From: CALARM01 sp036746235
Lineage (GTDB): Bacteria; Vulcanimicrobiota; SpSt-956; JAKJGF01
Length of the DNA: 64,000 nt
Direction: 5' to 3'
NCBI GenBank assembly: GCA_036746235.1
Contig: DAIOEN010000003.1
Location: forward strand, 26,997-90,996
The first letter of the stretch is position 1. The number at the start of each line of letters is the position of its first letter. This document shows, in pieces, positions 49,674-59,069 of this stretch. Position numbers and translations under genes: made by a program. The notes below the pieces were generated by a model. That model worked only from the letters and a program-made list of their open reading frames with translations. It had not been told where the DNA came from and searched no databases.

Positions 49674-51209
49674 ATGGCTTTATCACCGGGAATATATTTA
49701 TTATTAATCTTTTTTATCGTCATATCTCTTCCGGGAAATTGTAATGAAATCTCATACTATGACAATTTTCCGGGAAGGCTGGCCCTTACATTTGATGATG
49801 GCCCCGATCCTTACTATACGCCTGTAATTCTTGATATTCTCAGAAAAAATAATATCAAAGGGACTTTTTTTGTAACAGGTATAAATGCTTCTCTCTATCC
49901 GGATATGATAAGAAAAATCGCAGAAGAAGGTCATACAATTGGAAACCATACTTACAGTCACATAAATATGAGGACAAGAAGTGACTATAATATTTTAGAA
50001 GAACTCCAGATAACACAGGAACTGGTAGACAGAGCACTGGGGTATCACTACAAACTGGACCTGGTTCGTCCCCCTTACGGAGAATATGATTATAGCATAT
50101 ATGCTCTTCTCTCTCATTACGGGCTAATACCTGTACTCTGGCAGATAGACAGCCAGGACTGGATGTGCTACGGTGATTACTATGTGCTGGACAATTTATA
50201 CAGACAATATTACAGAGGAGGAGTAATCCTGTTTCATGACAGCTGCCCATCAGCAGGACACATACTTCAGGAATTCATTGATCGAATGCATTATAAAGGA
50301 TTCAAATTTATAACAGTAGAAGACTTACTGTATCAAAAATACAAGATATCCATAGAGAAACCTTTAAAGGATTCTTCTGTAAAGAAATATGATAATGTTG
50401 ATAAATGTGATATAAGAACGAACAGTATGTATTTTAACAACAATCCACTCGGTGAAAATGGTAAAATAAAAGGTAATAACCATTATATTTCGGTAAAATT
50501 TTTCTTCAATCAACTTGGACTGGACTATAACTGGGATAATTCAAAAAAAGAATTAACCTTCTGTGGCAATAAATACAAATGTTTAATCATTGACGGTAAA
50601 GCTTTTATATCTGCAGAAACACTTATGAGAGAATTTTCTCTCCGAATAAGGGATAAAAATACAGATTTTTTTTATCCTTCCATATATCTTAACGGTATTT
50701 CTCTCAGAAAAGAAGCATTTTTCTATCATGGAGAACTATACTTTATATTAAGAGATGTAGAACAGATAACAGGTATAAAATTCAAATGGAAATCAGATAT
50801 GGAAATTTATGCCGGTAATAAACAAATAAAAGGGAAAACCTTCTGTGGAACAACCTGTTTGTCTCTTTCTTCCCTTTATGAAACAGGTCTTATTGAAATA
50901 GAACATAAAAAAGATAACGAGATAAATATCAAATTAATAAAATTTATGATAAATGACGAATTTTTTCCTTTAAAATCATACAGAGACGGTGTAAGCAATG
51001 AAATAAAAGTATCAGTCGGGGACATTTCAAAGATTTTAAACATATGGGCAGAAGATCTTAAGATAACCGCTTCATATGACGGAATTTATATTAATCTTTC
51101 TTCATTGAAAACTATTAATGGAATTACTATAACTGATGAGCCGAAGAATTATATGATAAAAATTTCTGCAGTGAAAAGTGAAAAGTTAAATGTGAAAGGT
51201 GAAAAGTGA
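49674..51209 (+). CDS. Exported polysaccharide deacetylase (NodB) with C-terminal surface domain
   Basis: 511 residues from ATG 49674. A signal peptide (GIYLLLIFFIVISLPGNCNE) leads into a NodB domain: RLALTFDDGPDPYYTPVILD, IGNHTYSHINMRTRSDYN, VRPPYGEYDYSIYALLSH, and GVILFHDSCPSAGHIL. The D-D, H-x3-H and catalytic D, H residues are all present, so it should remove acetyl groups from a glycan. The C-terminal 230 residues resemble copper-amine-oxidase-N-like domains. The last residues (SEKLNVKGEK) are encoded by a heptamer repeat. Confidence 0.82.
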   Translation: MALSPGIYLLLIFFIVISLPGNCNEISYYDNFPGRLALTFDDGPDPYYTPVILDILRKNNIKGTFFVTGINASLYPDMIRKIAEEGHTIGNHTYSHINMRTRSDYNILEELQITQELVDRALGYHYKLDLVRPPYGEYDYSIYALLSHYGLIPVLWQIDSQDWMCYGDYYVLDNLYRQYYRGGVILFHDSCPSAGHILQEFIDRMHYKGFKFITVEDLLYQKYKISIEKPLKDSSVKKYDNVDKCDIRTNSMYFNNNPLGENGKIKGNNHYISVKFFFNQLGLDYNWDNSKKELTFCGNKYKCLIIDGKAFISAETLMREFSLRIRDKNTDFFYPSIYLNGISLRKEAFFYHGELYFILRDVEQITGIKFKWKSDMEIYAGNKQIKGKTFCGTTCLSLSSLYETGLIEIEHKKDNEINIKLIKFMINDEFFPLKSYRDGVSNEIKVSVGDISKILNIWAEDLKITASYDGIYINLSSLKTINGITITDEPKNYMIKISAVKSEKLNVKGEK

Positions 51210-51330
51210 ATAGTAAAGGGTGAAGAGTGAAGGATGAAAGGTGAAGGATGAAGAGTGAAATTTACCCGTGACGCATTACGCATTACGCATTACGCATTAC
51301 GCATCACGACTCACTCTTCACCCTTCACGA
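51173..51330. repeat. Long mixed heptamer-repeat tract
   Basis: GTGAAAAG-type units run out of the deacetylase gene, then GTGAAGGATGAAGAGTGAAA, then at 51271-51305 a clean tandem of ACGCATT repeated about four to five times, then CTCACTCTTCACCCTTCACG. All share a 7-base period. The stop codon of the deacetylase gene is part of the first tract. Confidence 0.75.
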
Positions 51331-51433
51331 TTTTCATATAAATTTATAAAGAAAACAGGGAAATGTCATTTAAAGTCGAAGTGTTTAAATTAAGGGAGAT
51401 TAATAGTTTTATGAAAGAAAGGATTGAACCAGT

Positions 51434-52843
51434 GTGGAAGAGAGAATTGATCAATTAATTGAACAATTAAAAACCGGAAATATAGAAACCCGTATGAAAA
51501 TAGCCTGGATGATGGGTAAAATTAAAGATCCGAAAGCCATTGATCCTTTAACTGGATTATGCAGTGATGAAAATGAAGATGTAAGGGAAAAGGCAGTCAA
51601 GTCTCTGGGAGAAATAGGAGGGAAAGTGGTATTAAAACCGCTGTTGAAAGCCCTTGAAGATATAAGCTGGAAAGTAAGAAGAAATGCTGTCGAAGCTTTA
51701 GGTATTCTCGGTGATAAAAGTGCAGTATCACATCTGTTAAAACTCCTTGATGACTGGGAAATAAGAGCAGATGTCGCCCAGTCTCTCGGTATGCTCGGTC
51801 ATACGGAACCACTTCTTAAAGCTCTTGAAGATAAAGACGGATGGGTAGCAGGAAGGGCCGCATCTGCTCTCGGAAAAATCGGGGCAAAGAATGCTGTACC
51901 GTTCCTCGTAAAAAGTCTTACAAATGAAGACTGGACAGTAAGAACAAATGTAGCGGAATCTCTCGGAAAACTCAGAGATAATACTGCAATAGAACCGCTT
52001 ATTAACATTTTGCTGGAAGACAAAGTAAGCGGTGTAAGAAGCAGTGCCTGTGAAGCTCTCGGAAAATTCGAAGATAAAATAATTGTAGAACCCTTAATAA
52101 AAGCTCTTTCTGACAGTGACTGGGATGTAAGAAGAAATGCTGCAGAAGCTCTGGGCAAACTGGGCGATAAAAGGGCAGTTGAACCTCTTATTAATTCTCT
52201 CTTCGATGAGAGCTGGAATACCAGAAGTAATGCAGCAGATTCTCTGGGTAAACTCTGTGATGAAAAAGCAGTGGCTCCTCTCGTAAAATTACTGGACGAT
52301 GAACACGAAACAGTGAGAAGTAATGCGGCAAAATCACTCGGTATACTGGGAGGACCCGATATAGAAGAAGCACTTAACAGAGCTCTGGAAAAAGAAAAAG
52401 ATAACTGGGTAAGAGCCTATCTTTCTGAGGCCACAGGTATGATAAGATCCCGCAAAGGTTCAGAAGGTCGTAAAAAGATACTTGTTGTAGATGATGATAA
52501 ATTTATATCAAAATTTATTTCCAGTGTTCTGAGTTCGGAAGGATATGAAATAGATGTGGCCTATGACGGCGCAGAAGCTCTCAAAAAGGTTGAAGTCAAC
52601 AGACCTGACATTATACTGCTTGATATTATGATGCCCGTAATGGATGGCTGGGAAACGGCAGAAAAATTAAAATTAAATCCTGAAACAAAATCTATACCTG
52701 TAATTATAGTAACAGCCAAATCTCAGGAAAAAGATGTACAGAAAGGTGAAGAACTGGGAGTTGCCTGTTATATGATAAAACCCTTTAATCCAGTTGATCT
52801 GACAAAAACCATCAGGGAAATTCTCTCAGTCTTTAAAGGGTGA
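51434..52843 (+). CDS. HEAT-repeat protein fused to a response-regulator receiver
   Basis: 469 residues from GTG 51434. Residues about 20-345 are some ten HEAT repeats of about 31 residues (DNTAIEPLINILLEDKVSGV, KRAVEPLINSLFDESWNTR). Residues about 349-468 are a full receiver: KKILVVDDDKFISKFISSVL, RPDIILLDIMMPVMDGWETA (phospho-Asp), VIIVTAKSQEKDV and CYMIKPFNPVDL (Lys-Pro). No output domain follows. It may act by phosphorylation-controlled protein binding. The GTG start and weak ribosome site leave the exact N-terminus open. Confidence 0.82.
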   Translation: MEERIDQLIEQLKTGNIETRMKIAWMMGKIKDPKAIDPLTGLCSDENEDVREKAVKSLGEIGGKVVLKPLLKALEDISWKVRRNAVEALGILGDKSAVSHLLKLLDDWEIRADVAQSLGMLGHTEPLLKALEDKDGWVAGRAASALGKIGAKNAVPFLVKSLTNEDWTVRTNVAESLGKLRDNTAIEPLINILLEDKVSGVRSSACEALGKFEDKIIVEPLIKALSDSDWDVRRNAAEALGKLGDKRAVEPLINSLFDESWNTRSNAADSLGKLCDEKAVAPLVKLLDDEHETVRSNAAKSLGILGGPDIEEALNRALEKEKDNWVRAYLSEATGMIRSRKGSEGRKKILVVDDDKFISKFISSVLSSEGYEIDVAYDGAEALKKVEVNRPDIILLDIMMPVMDGWETAEKLKLNPETKSIPVIIVTAKSQEKDVQKGEELGVACYMIKPFNPVDLTKTIREILSVFKG

Positions 52844-52844
52844 T

Positions 52845-54692
52845 GTGGTGAAATTCAGTTTTATATTCTATCTCTTGCTATTACTGATGGGTCTTTCATC
52901 TTTTATATACGGACAGGAACTTGCTTCGGTGAGATCCAGAACAGATGAAGATCATATTGCAGAAGACATTTATATAAGAGAACAACCTGTAATGACTGTT
53001 CATCAGGAAAGTTCCTATGACCCTCAGACAAGAGCTCAGGCTATTGCAGATAAATTAAACTCTCTCTACGCAAAGGGAATTTCTACAGATAAGATATATT
53101 ATAAAAAAGAAGTAAAAAAGATAAAGGAAAATGGGAAGGAAAAAGAAAAACCTGCCGGCGTAAGTATCTACTGGGGTCAGGAAAAACTTATTACTATCAC
53201 TGATTTGCAGGGGAAATTAAATAATTCAGGTGCTGAAGAACTTGCAGGCAGATGGGTCGGGAATTTACAGAAGGCCTTTTCTTCTCAGCCTACCCTCAAG
53301 GTATTTCCCTCACAGATTCTTCTTGGACCCGGGGAAAAAAGTGATATAAAAATCCTGGGCACATCAACAGGTAAACTCACATGGAAGATAAACACGCAAA
53401 ATATTATAGAAATAAAAGAAACAGATATCAGGGACAGACTGGTTGTGAGGGGTATTAATAAAGGAGACAGCACTGTAGAATTCGAAAAAGAAGGGGTTAA
53501 AATTAAGATAACTGTTTCAGTCAGAGAAAATTGTGCCGAATTTTCCACTCCGAATATTATCTCTGTGAGTGGCACCCCATGTCAGTCTGATGTTATAAGA
53601 GATGCAGTCATAAAGGAACTGACCCGTTCTATTTCTCTGAAGTCAGGGGCAAGATTATCTATAGATCCATTTAATATAAACCCTGGTCTCCTTTCTTCCG
53701 GTAAAGAATTAAACCTTCTCGTTCCGGTCAGGATAGAAGGAGACGGTATTGTAGCTATGGAACGATTTTTACCTCTGAAGGTCAGGCATCAGGAAGAGAA
53801 ATTCAAAAAACCTGTTTCACTTTTCGTAAGTGACAGTCCGGAAAAGATAGTAAAAGACGGCGTAATGTTTTCCCATATCCTGTCAGGCACCTCACCTGTA
53901 AGACTGTTATATTATCATCAGAATGGCTCTGAACAGGATAAATATCTTATAATAGACGTGTTCAACCCTTATAAAACAGCATGCAAAATATGGTTTATAA
54001 GCGGTACAGGAGGGCCGAACCCTCAGGAGGCCTTTGTAGGGCATGTGGCAACATCCAGATTTATGAGAAACTGTCTCTTTAATTCGGGACAGTTTCTTAC
54101 CATACCACCTGAAGAAAGAGTTGTCATATATATGCAGAAAATGGCTCCAAAGGAAATACTTACAGGTCTTTTTCACATCCAGCCTTCTCCGTCGTCATTT
54201 CTGGAACTTACAATAAGAGCCGAGTCAAAACCTTCAGGTCAGATTACTAAAGAAATTCTGCCAAGAGACTCGGATTCTACTCATTGCAGAGGTGTTTATC
54301 CTGAACCTTTTGTGAATATAAATGAAACATATATTGCAGGAGAACCGGAAAAATCTATATACATAGGTAAAAATCCATTTCTTGATTCTATGGATGAAGG
54401 AGGCCCTCTTTACGGGAATTACGGAGTGTTATATGATATGACCATTAAGATGAAAAATCCCTCTTCCGATGTAAAAGAAATGGAAATGAGCTTTACATCC
54501 CAGGGAGGTATAGCACAGGGCACTTTTCTTATAGACGGTCGTATGATAGAGACTCCTATAGTCAAATCTTCGGAACATGTATCTTTAGCCACTCTGTTTC
54601 TTAAAGGCGGAGAAGAAAGGGTGATTCATGTGAATACTATTCCGCAGGGAGGATCTCACTATCCTGTAAGAATTATATTGAAAAGTCGATGA
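52845..54692 (+). CDS. Large exported protein with an Ig-like domain
   Basis: 615 residues from a GTG start (52845 or 52848), one base after the previous stop. Signal peptide FSFIFYLLLLLMGLSSFIYG. Residues about 145-225 look like a BIG2/Ig-like fold (FPSQILLGPGEKSDIKILGT, LVVRGINKGDSTVEFEKEGV). The rest is strand-rich and not recognised. It shares a transcript with the HEAT-receiver gene, so it may be its regulated partner at the cell surface. Confidence 0.6.
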   Translation: MVKFSFIFYLLLLLMGLSSFIYGQELASVRSRTDEDHIAEDIYIREQPVMTVHQESSYDPQTRAQAIADKLNSLYAKGISTDKIYYKKEVKKIKENGKEKEKPAGVSIYWGQEKLITITDLQGKLNNSGAEELAGRWVGNLQKAFSSQPTLKVFPSQILLGPGEKSDIKILGTSTGKLTWKINTQNIIEIKETDIRDRLVVRGINKGDSTVEFEKEGVKIKITVSVRENCAEFSTPNIISVSGTPCQSDVIRDAVIKELTRSISLKSGARLSIDPFNINPGLLSSGKELNLLVPVRIEGDGIVAMERFLPLKVRHQEEKFKKPVSLFVSDSPEKIVKDGVMFSHILSGTSPVRLLYYHQNGSEQDKYLIIDVFNPYKTACKIWFISGTGGPNPQEAFVGHVATSRFMRNCLFNSGQFLTIPPEERVVIYMQKMAPKEILTGLFHIQPSPSSFLELTIRAESKPSGQITKEILPRDSDSTHCRGVYPEPFVNINETYIAGEPEKSIYIGKNPFLDSMDEGGPLYGNYGVLYDMTIKMKNPSSDVKEMEMSFTSQGGIAQGTFLIDGRMIETPIVKSSEHVSLATLFLKGGEERVIHVNTIPQGGSHYPVRIILKSR

Positions 54693-54866
54693 AGAGGGTG
54701 AAGAGTGAAGAGTGAAAAGTGAAAAGTGAAAAGTGAAAAGTGAAGGGTGAAAGGGTGAAGATGATTTTACTGAATAACAATATTATTGATAAGTTATAAT
54801 TGTAACTGGTCACTGGTCACTGATCACTGATAACTGGTCACTGCTCACTGATAACTGCTCACTGAA
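54690..54866. repeat. Heptamer-repeat tract between the Ig-like and TPR genes
   Basis: It starts with the stop region of the Ig-like gene (GAAGAGGGTGAAGAGTGAAG), runs through about five AGTGAAA units, then from about 54808 changes to CACTGGT, CACTGAT and AACTGCT units. A 7-base period holds throughout. No gene lies in this stretch. Confidence 0.75.
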
Positions 54867-54886
54867 AAAGGGGTGCTTAATATTAA

Positions 54887-56056
54887 ATGAAAATATCATA
54901 TATTTGTATTTTTTTTCTGATAATAATGTTGCCTGTATGCAGTCAGGCAAAAACAGATTATTTTTATACAGGTCTCAATTATTTTTATTCCGGCAATATG
55001 AATAAAGCCCTTGAAGCATTCGATAAGCTTCTATCGGAGGAGCCGAATAATCATCAGGCTCTTTTTTACAAATCACAGATTTTAAAGAAACAGGGTAAAA
55101 CGGGGAAATCTATTGCTGTACTTGAAAAAGCAGTATCTCTTCAGCCATACAGGTTATTATACCTTTACAAACTGGCAGATCTTTATTTAATAGCAGGAGA
55201 AAAAGGAAAATCAATAAATACGTGGAAAAAGATAAAAAAACTTTCCCCTGCTGACGTGGCTTCTTATTATAACCTTTCGGACATTTACCACAGTCAGGGC
55301 AAAATGTCGGACGCAATTACAGAACTTGAAGAAGCTATGAAAATATTGCCACAGGTTTCTCCAAAACTTCTCTGTCGTCTCGGCCTCTTCTATCTGGAAA
55401 CAAATGAAATAAACAAAGGAATGGATTATCTGGATAAATCCTTCCTTCTGGAACCGGATAATCTGGAAACATGCCTTGCAGTGGCAGATGTTTTCTATAA
55501 ATACGGAAATTTCTCCAGAGCAGCCAGGTATTACAGTAAAGCCATAGGCATAGACCCTTACAGAGTAAACGTTCACAGAAGACTTGCCTCTATATATTAT
55601 TTAAGAAAAGAATTTAATAATGCTCTTATTCACTTTGAAAAAATAGCAAAGCTTCTACCTGACCAACCATCATCTTACTATAATATCGGGTGTATTTATT
55701 ATTTAAAAGGTGATTTCAATAAAGCACAGGAAAAATTCATCAAATCGGTAGAACTGTCTCCGTCAAGCGGAAAATATCATTATAACCTTGCCTGTGTATA
55801 TGTTAAACTTGGCAACTATGACAGTGCTTTAAAAGATTTTTCTCTGGCAGTAGAATTATGTCCTTCGTCTGGACGATACCTTTATGGACTCGGATGTATA
55901 AACTATTTACTGAAAGATACGGGAAATACATTGAAGAATTTCGAGTTAATATCCAATAATAAAACCGGTCCGGACAGTTATCTTGCAAAGGGAATAACCT
56001 ATAGAGATAAAGGAAGAATAGATATATTAATTGAAGACATAGAAATTCAGGAATAA
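54887..56056 (+). CDS. Exported TPR-repeat protein
   Basis: 389 residues. A signal peptide (KISYICIFFLIIMLPVCSQA) precedes about nine TPR units (LYKLADLYLIAGEKGKSINT, SYYNLSDIYHSQGKMSDAI, PSSYYNIGCIYYLKGDFNKA). TPRs are protein-binding scaffolds. It sits in a run with a LolA-like protein and MurG, so an envelope role fits by context. It ends IDILIEDIEIQE. Confidence 0.75.
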   Translation: MKISYICIFFLIIMLPVCSQAKTDYFYTGLNYFYSGNMNKALEAFDKLLSEEPNNHQALFYKSQILKKQGKTGKSIAVLEKAVSLQPYRLLYLYKLADLYLIAGEKGKSINTWKKIKKLSPADVASYYNLSDIYHSQGKMSDAITELEEAMKILPQVSPKLLCRLGLFYLETNEINKGMDYLDKSFLLEPDNLETCLAVADVFYKYGNFSRAARYYSKAIGIDPYRVNVHRRLASIYYLRKEFNNALIHFEKIAKLLPDQPSSYYNIGCIYYLKGDFNKAQEKFIKSVELSPSSGKYHYNLACVYVKLGNYDSALKDFSLAVELCPSSGRYLYGLGCINYLLKDTGNTLKNFELISNNKTGPDSYLAKGITYRDKGRIDILIEDIEIQE

Positions 56057-56161
56057 TTTTTTATATTTTTTTATCTCATATTAAAATTAGGCATAAAAAT
56101 TGTAACACTTGATTAAGTGATAATACATCATCATTATTACCATTAAAGGAGTGTTTATGTA

Positions 56162-56809
56162 ATGACCAAAATGTTTCTATACTCTTCTGTTATGCTACTT
56201 CTTCTGTCTATTGTTACTTCTCCCGTATTTTGCAAGGACTTCAAATTTGATTCCACCATGACAGGTGATGAATTATGGCGCAGAGTAGATAGTTCCCTTT
56301 CAGGACTCCGTGATTACACAAGTGAGTTCAATGTGGATGCCAGTTCAAGAGATATTCATCTCAGTGTAAAGGGAAAATTATCATGTATACTCCCTGACAG
56401 AGTTAAATTTGTTCTTGAAGGACTGCCAAGTTTTCTCGGAGAACATAAAGAAATTATAACGGATAAGTCGATACAGGAACTCATTGACAGAAAGAAATTT
56501 TCTCATTCCATTGCAATGACAGAATTTATACAGGGAGAGCCATTTTATGTTATGAAAAGTACTGCCCTGGATAAAAAAGATAATCTTCAGGAAGCAAGGT
56601 TCTGGATTCATGCGGAAAATTATACATCAAATAAGGTTATACTCAAATATGCATCGGGAGGCTATGTAAGGGCAGAACAAAAATTTGAAAAGATTAATGG
56701 TTATATGTTGCCATCTTATGACGATATAAGCATTACCTTTCCGGAATGGCGTGCAAGAATGATTGTACAATTTTATAATTTTGCCACCAATACAGGTTTA
56801 AAATTTTAA
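56162..56809 (+). CDS. Exported LolA-like protein
   Basis: 215 residues. Signal peptide FLYSSVMLLLLSIVTSPVFC. The mature part starts WRRVDSSLSGLRDYTSEFNV and has IHLSVKGKLSCILPDRVKFV, EARFWIHAENYTSNKVILKY, the lipoprotein-carrier (LolA/LolB-like) fold pattern of an open barrel. It may carry or sense lipids in the periplasm. The gene precedes murG by 18 bases and probably shares its transcript. Confidence 0.6.
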   Translation: MTKMFLYSSVMLLLLSIVTSPVFCKDFKFDSTMTGDELWRRVDSSLSGLRDYTSEFNVDASSRDIHLSVKGKLSCILPDRVKFVLEGLPSFLGEHKEIITDKSIQELIDRKKFSHSIAMTEFIQGEPFYVMKSTALDKKDNLQEARFWIHAENYTSNKVILKYASGGYVRAEQKFEKINGYMLPSYDDISITFPEWRARMIVQFYNFATNTGLKF

Positions 56810-56826
56810 CAGACGAGGTTTAAACA

Positions 56827-57939
56827 GTGAAAATCATTGCTACAGGGGGAGGTACCGGGGGACATATTATACCGACTCTGTCTGTGATAAATAAATTAAA
56901 AGAACTTGAAGATATAGAGGTTCTCTATGTAGGTTCCGTAACAGGCATGGAAGCCACCATAGTACCGGCCAATGGTATAAAATTCAGAGGTATTCATTGC
57001 GGGAAATTGAGAAGATATTTTTCTTTAGAAAATTTCACCGATATGTTTAAGGTATGTGCCGGTTTTTTTCAATCATTGAATATTATAAGAAGCTTCAGGC
57101 CTGATGTAATATTCGCCAAAGGCGGATATGTAACAGTGCCGGTAGGACTGGCAGGAGGGGTTCTGGGCATTCCTGTCATAGCCCATGAATCCGATACGGT
57201 AATAGGTCTTTCCAATAAAATCCTCTTAAGATTTCTTAAAGGTATCTCCCTGGGTTTTCCAGAAGACAATTATCCGCCGGAGGTTCAAAAAAAAGGGAAA
57301 TATACGGGAAGTCCTATAAATCCGGCTGTTATGAAAATCTCTCTTACGGAAAAAAATGAAGGAGTGAAACATTTCGGGTTTGATCCTGCCATACCGGTTC
57401 TTTTTGTTACAGGAGGAAGCCAGGGCGCAAGGGCAATAAATAATGCCGTAAAAGATATATTAAATGCTCTTCTTCCCTCTGTTCAGCTTCTTCATCAATC
57501 AGGAGAGCTGGATTATCCTTCTCTCTGTGAGGTGAGAGAGAAATTACCGGAAAATCTGAAAAAAAATTACAAATTATTTTCCTTTATTACAGATGATATG
57601 CCCCTGGCTTTACAGAGCGCCGATATTGTTCTTACAAGAGGTGGCGCAAATACTCTGAGTGAACTCACAGTATTAAAAAAGCCATCAGTCATAATACCAC
57701 TGCCAGGAGCAGCCAATAATCATCAGTTAAAAAATGCAAGAGTAATTGAGAAACATGGTGCCGGTATTATTATAGAACAGTCCCTTCTGACAAAAGACCT
57801 GCTCTTAAATACTATTAAAGGTCTGATTACAGACAGAGAAAAACTGAAAAATATGTCCGGGAAAGCTGCTTCTCTGGCAAAGCCTGATGCAGCAGAATTA
57901 ATAGCAAAAACCATTTTATCAGTGACCAGTTATCAGTGA
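56827..57939 (+). CDS. murG: MurG, lipid II-forming N-acetylglucosaminyltransferase
   Basis: 370 residues from GTG 56827. KIIATGGGTGGHIIPTLSVI is the N-terminal UDP-sugar loop, PVIAHESDTVIGLSNKILLR the HE motif, VLFVTGGSQGARAINNAVKD the third loop, and VLTRGGANTLSELTVLKKPS the C-terminal donor site. It adds N-acetylglucosamine to lipid I at the inner membrane face. No other dcw genes are next to it, unlike in most bacteria. The last residues (LSVTSYQ) are encoded by a heptamer repeat. Confidence 0.92.
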   Translation: MKIIATGGGTGGHIIPTLSVINKLKELEDIEVLYVGSVTGMEATIVPANGIKFRGIHCGKLRRYFSLENFTDMFKVCAGFFQSLNIIRSFRPDVIFAKGGYVTVPVGLAGGVLGIPVIAHESDTVIGLSNKILLRFLKGISLGFPEDNYPPEVQKKGKYTGSPINPAVMKISLTEKNEGVKHFGFDPAIPVLFVTGGSQGARAINNAVKDILNALLPSVQLLHQSGELDYPSLCEVREKLPENLKKNYKLFSFITDDMPLALQSADIVLTRGGANTLSELTVLKKPSVIIPLPGAANNHQLKNARVIEKHGAGIIIEQSLLTKDLLLNTIKGLITDREKLKNMSGKAASLAKPDAAELIAKTILSVTSYQ

Positions 57940-57953
57940 ACAGTGACCAGTAA
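57918..57953. repeat. Heptamer-period repeat at the end of murG
   Basis: CAGTGACCAGTTATCAGTGA and following units, repeated with a 7-base period. The murG stop codon TGA lies in one unit. Confidence 0.7.
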
Positions 57954-57960
57954 ACATATT

Positions 57961-58497
57961 TCATGATTTAAGTTCCAGGAAAGATTGTTCATAAAATCCG
58001 TAATCAGGATGATATTTACTTATGACATTTATTTCTGTGAACCCTGTCTTTAAAGCGGTTTTATAGGCTCTTTCATTGAATTTATAGATTACTCCGTAAA
58101 GTCTTTTTACTCTTTTTATTTCAAAGAGATAATTTATAAAAAGCTTCAGTGCTTCAGTGCCATATCCTTTTCCGCGGCAGTCATGAGGACCTATTATTAT
58201 TCCCAGCTCTCCAGAACTTATATCCTGAGAGTCAGGGAAAAAACCTGTTGCACCTATATGATATTCGTGAGTATAAATTGACAGCACAAGTTTGTCTCTG
58301 TTAAATTCATCTGTATGAGAAATATTATCCCATTCCGTTATATCATAATCAGGAATTTTATAGCCTTCATGAAGAAGTCCTTCAAGATAACAGACTTCTT
58401 TATCTGTTTTCCATAACAATTCCCTTTCCAGGTCTTCTTTAACTCTTTCTCTGAGTTCCAGTGTATTTCCTCTGATTACACATGTATTCTCTCTCAT
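57961..58497 (-). CDS. GNAT acetyltransferase (RimJ/RimL type)
   Basis: 178 residues. TLELRERVKEDLERELLWKT opens it, IGATGFFPDSQDISSGELGI and IIGPHDCRGKGYGTEALKLF (acetyl-CoA loop G-x-G-Y-G) and VIYKFNERAYKTALKTGFTE follow. It transfers an acetyl group to an unknown amine (protein N-terminus or antibiotic). It converges with murG. Confidence 0.78.
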   Translation of the reverse strand: MRENTCVIRGNTLELRERVKEDLERELLWKTDKEVCYLEGLLHEGYKIPDYDITEWDNISHTDEFNRDKLVLSIYTHEYHIGATGFFPDSQDISSGELGIIIGPHDCRGKGYGTEALKLFINYLFEIKRVKRLYGVIYKFNERAYKTALKTGFTEINVISKYHPDYGFYEQSFLELKS

Positions 58498-58621
58498 TTA
58501 TTTCATCTCCCTTTCCTCATATTCAGTGAAAAGTGAGTAGGGAAAAGTAATTAAAATCCCGTTTTTTTTTAACTTTTCACTCTAACAGCTATAACCGGCT
58601 GATAAAAAAGAAGAATGAGAT

Positions 58622-58660
58622 ATTATCCACTCTCCACCCTTAACTCTTCACCCTTCACTC
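58622..58660. repeat. Heptamer-period repeat at the end of cutA
   Basis: CCACTCTCCACCCTTAACTC and further CTTCACC units reach into the last codons of cutA, whose C-terminal residues (EKSEG) and stop come from it. A second tract lies near 58528 and 58580 upstream of the GNAT gene. Confidence 0.7.
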
Positions 58661-58986
58661 TTCTCACAATCTACTGTTTCATTCCGTATCCAGTCAAGAT
58701 AACTCTTAGAACCTTCAAGTATCGGTAAAGCTATTATCTCCGGTACAGTATAACTGTGAAGGGATTTGACTTTTTCCTGAAGAGCTGGAAAAAGTTCTTT
58801 TCTTGTTTTTATAATAAGTAAACATTCCTGATCTTCACAGATTTTTTCCTGCCAGGTATAAACAGAAGTTATGGAAGGAACAATATTTGCACAGGCAGCA
58901 AGTTTGCTTTCCACAAGAGAATAAGATATTTTCTTTGCTTCTTCCATAGATGAAACTGTTACATAAATTACTATAAAATCCGTCAT
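58648..58986 (-). CDS. cutA: CutA1-like protein
   Basis: 112 residues from ATG 58986, chosen because GGGGGAATAACATT precedes it. It has IVIYVTVSSMEEAKKISYSL, CANIVPSITSVYTWQEKICE, ECLLIIKTRKELFPALQEKV and HSYTVPEIIALPILEGSKSY, the complete CutA1 trimer pattern. Function in metal tolerance is reported for some members, but is not settled. The C-terminus is repeat-encoded. Confidence 0.85.
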   Translation of the reverse strand: MTDFIVIYVTVSSMEEAKKISYSLVESKLAACANIVPSITSVYTWQEKICEDQECLLIIKTRKELFPALQEKVKSLHSYTVPEIIALPILEGSKSYLDWIRNETVDCEKSEG

Positions 58987-59024
58987 AATGTTATTCCCCC
59001 TATAATTTAAAATCACCGCCGCCA

Positions 59025-59062
59025 ATCAATGATCACTGATAACTGTTCACTGTTCACTGATA
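59025..59062. repeat. Heptamer-period repeat between cutA and the uridine kinase
   Basis: AATGATCACTGATAACTGTT and further CACTGTT, CACTGAT units cover this stretch. It lies between the uridine kinase stop and the cutA upstream region. Confidence 0.7.
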
Positions 59063-59069
59063 ATGCCTG

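Noticed and set aside
38738..59062. Heptamer repeat tracts as CRISPR arrays
   Set aside because: The units are tandem with no unique spacers of constant size and there are no cas genes.
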